Origin: Thalassovita autumnalis
GTDB lineage: Bacteria > Pseudomonadota > Alphaproteobacteria > Rhodobacterales > Rhodobacteraceae
Direction: 5' to 3'
Length of the DNA: 64,000 nucleotides
NCBI RefSeq assembly: GCF_001458255.1
Contig: NZ_CYSB01000030.1
Location: 124,001-188,000, forward strand
The position numbers were made by a program, and so were the translations under genes. The notes below the pieces were generated by a model, which did not search any database, was not told the DNA's origin, and saw only the letters and a list, made by a program, of their open reading frames with translations. Shown piece after piece: positions 63,057-64,000 of the stretch (position 1 is the first letter of the stretch; each line of letters begins with the position of its first letter).

Positions 63057-64000
63057 ATGCAAAAGAACGAAATGGGCCGCACTGGGGTGATGGTGACGGA
63101 TATGTGCCTGGGGACGATGACCTTCGGCACCCAAACCTCAGAGGCAGAAGGCCACCGCCAGATCGACATGGCGTTGGCACATGGCATCAACTTCATGGAC
63201 ACCGCCGAGATGTATCCGGTGAACCCGGTGTCGAAAGAAACCATCGGCCGCACCGAAGAAATCATCGGCAACTGGATCGCCGCCAACCCCAGCCGCCGTG
63301 ATGAGTTTGTGCTGGCCACCAAACATTCCGGTGAAGGCCTGGCCGCCGTGCGTGACGGTGCCGCGATTACGGCAGAAACCATCCCGGCAACGGTTGAGGC
63401 CTCTCTCAAACGGCTGAAGACCGATTGCATCGACCTCTACCAGTTTCATTGGCCCAACCGTGGCAGCTACATGTTCCGAAAACATTGGCATTTTGATCCG
63501 TCGCATCAGAAAAAAGACGACACGATCGCCCATATGGAGGATGCGCTGGGCGCGCTGCAGCGCGAAGTCGACAAAGGCAATATTCGCCATTTTGGCCTGT
63601 CCAATGAATCCGCCTGGGGCACCACGCAATGGGTCAGCACCGCGGATCGTCTGGGGCTGCCGCGGGTGGCGACCATTCAAAACGAATATTCGCTGCTGTG
63701 CCGGATGTATGACACGGATCTGGCTGAGGTGTCGGTGAACGAAGACGTTGGGCTGATCTGTTATTCGCCGCTGGCGGCGGGCCTGTTGTCTGGCAAATAT
63801 CAGGGCGGCGCCCTGCCGGAAGGATCGCGGATGGCCATCAACGGCGATCTGGGTGGCCGCAAAACTGATCGTGCTTTTGCCGCCGTGGATGCCTATCAGG
63901 CCTTTGCGAATGAACATGGCCTTGACCTGATCAACATGGCGCTGGCATGGGCGCGGCAGCGTCCGTTCATGTGCTCGGTCATTTTTGGGGCCACCACTGA
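63057..64000 (+). CDS. Tas-like aldo/keto reductase, 3' end outside the window
   Basis: The frame opens at ATG 63057 behind GAGGGA and stays open to the window edge (314 codons). MGRTGVMVTDMCLGTMTFG and INFMDTAEMYPVNPV (Asp and Tyr of the catalytic tetrad), LATKHSGEG (Lys) and LYQFHWPNRG (His) follow the Tas branch of NADP-dependent aldo/keto reductases. The family is about 345 residues, so about 30 are missing. Physiological substrate unknown. Confidence 0.93.
   Translation, partial: MQKNEMGRTGVMVTDMCLGTMTFGTQTSEAEGHRQIDMALAHGINFMDTAEMYPVNPVSKETIGRTEEIIGNWIAANPSRRDEFVLATKHSGEGLAAVRDGAAITAETIPATVEASLKRLKTDCIDLYQFHWPNRGSYMFRKHWHFDPSHQKKDDTIAHMEDALGALQREVDKGNIRHFGLSNESAWGTTQWVSTADRLGLPRVATIQNEYSLLCRMYDTDLAEVSVNEDVGLICYSPLAAGLLSGKYQGGALPEGSRMAINGDLGGRKTDRAFAAVDAYQAFANEHGLDLINMALAWARQRPFMCSVIFGATT

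Overview
The window looks like chromosome of a marine alphaproteobacterium of the Rhodobacteraceae (Roseobacter group). The evidence is the aa3 cytochrome oxidase order ctaB - small protein - ctaG - ctaE - SURF1, the GC-rich codon use with tightly overlapping operons, a tripartite tricarboxylate transporter, an ectoine-degradation block (ectoine hydrolase, AsnC regulator, semialdehyde dehydrogenase, aminotransferase) in an order known from this group, and a recurring intergenic repeat seen three times here. The species cannot be fixed from sequence reading alone.

Layout. 1-10.7 kb is housekeeping: oxidase biogenesis, threonine synthase, an M16 peptidase, a GNAT, a beta-lactamase-fold protein, an FAD-linked 2-hydroxyacid oxidase, a HisC-like aminotransferase and a crotonase. 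10.3-24.5 kb holds valS, an Lrp/decarboxylase divergent pair, an orphan CoxL-like molybdenum hydroxylase behind a perfect 20-bp palindrome, a DUF2235 hydrolase, the divergent metF/metR pair, suhB, a rhomboid protease and a TPR protein. tRNA-Leu(UAA) at 24.64 kb is followed by a scar: an excisionase-like remnant, a possible integrase fragment and a decayed IS66 transposase. Beyond it lies a tricarboxylate-use block (LysR, tcuA, tcuB, a TctDE-type two-component system, tctC, a tctA-tctB fusion, a prpF-like isomerase, a universal stress protein and a D-2-hydroxyacid dehydrogenase).

37.2-41.8 kb is a small signalling cassette without recognisable output domains: an Hpt protein, a soluble PAS protein, a membrane HAMP-PAS protein, and a periplasmic binding protein gene interrupted by one in-frame amber codon. 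42.2-51.4 kb is one long co-directional run of eleven genes. A five-gene branched-chain-type ABC transporter is fused in one transcription unit with an alpha/beta hydrolase, a TetR regulator, a crotonase, an acyl-CoA ligase and two small hotdog proteins; a 16-bp perfect palindrome lies at its promoter. This reads as uptake plus CoA activation of an unidentified carboxylic acid and is the best candidate here for an undescribed catabolic system. A divergent P450-like gene abuts it tail to tail.

52.8-59.5 kb is an ectoine-catabolic-type cluster: GntR, M20 deacetylase and ectoine hydrolase on the minus strand, and AsnC (DoeX-like), semialdehyde dehydrogenase and class III aminotransferase on the plus strand, around a control region with a 12-bp palindrome. 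59.6-64 kb returns to single genes (PhnA-like, alpha/beta hydrolase, metG, and a Tas-like aldo/keto reductase that runs off the end). No CRISPR array, rRNA, intact prophage or intact IS element was seen.
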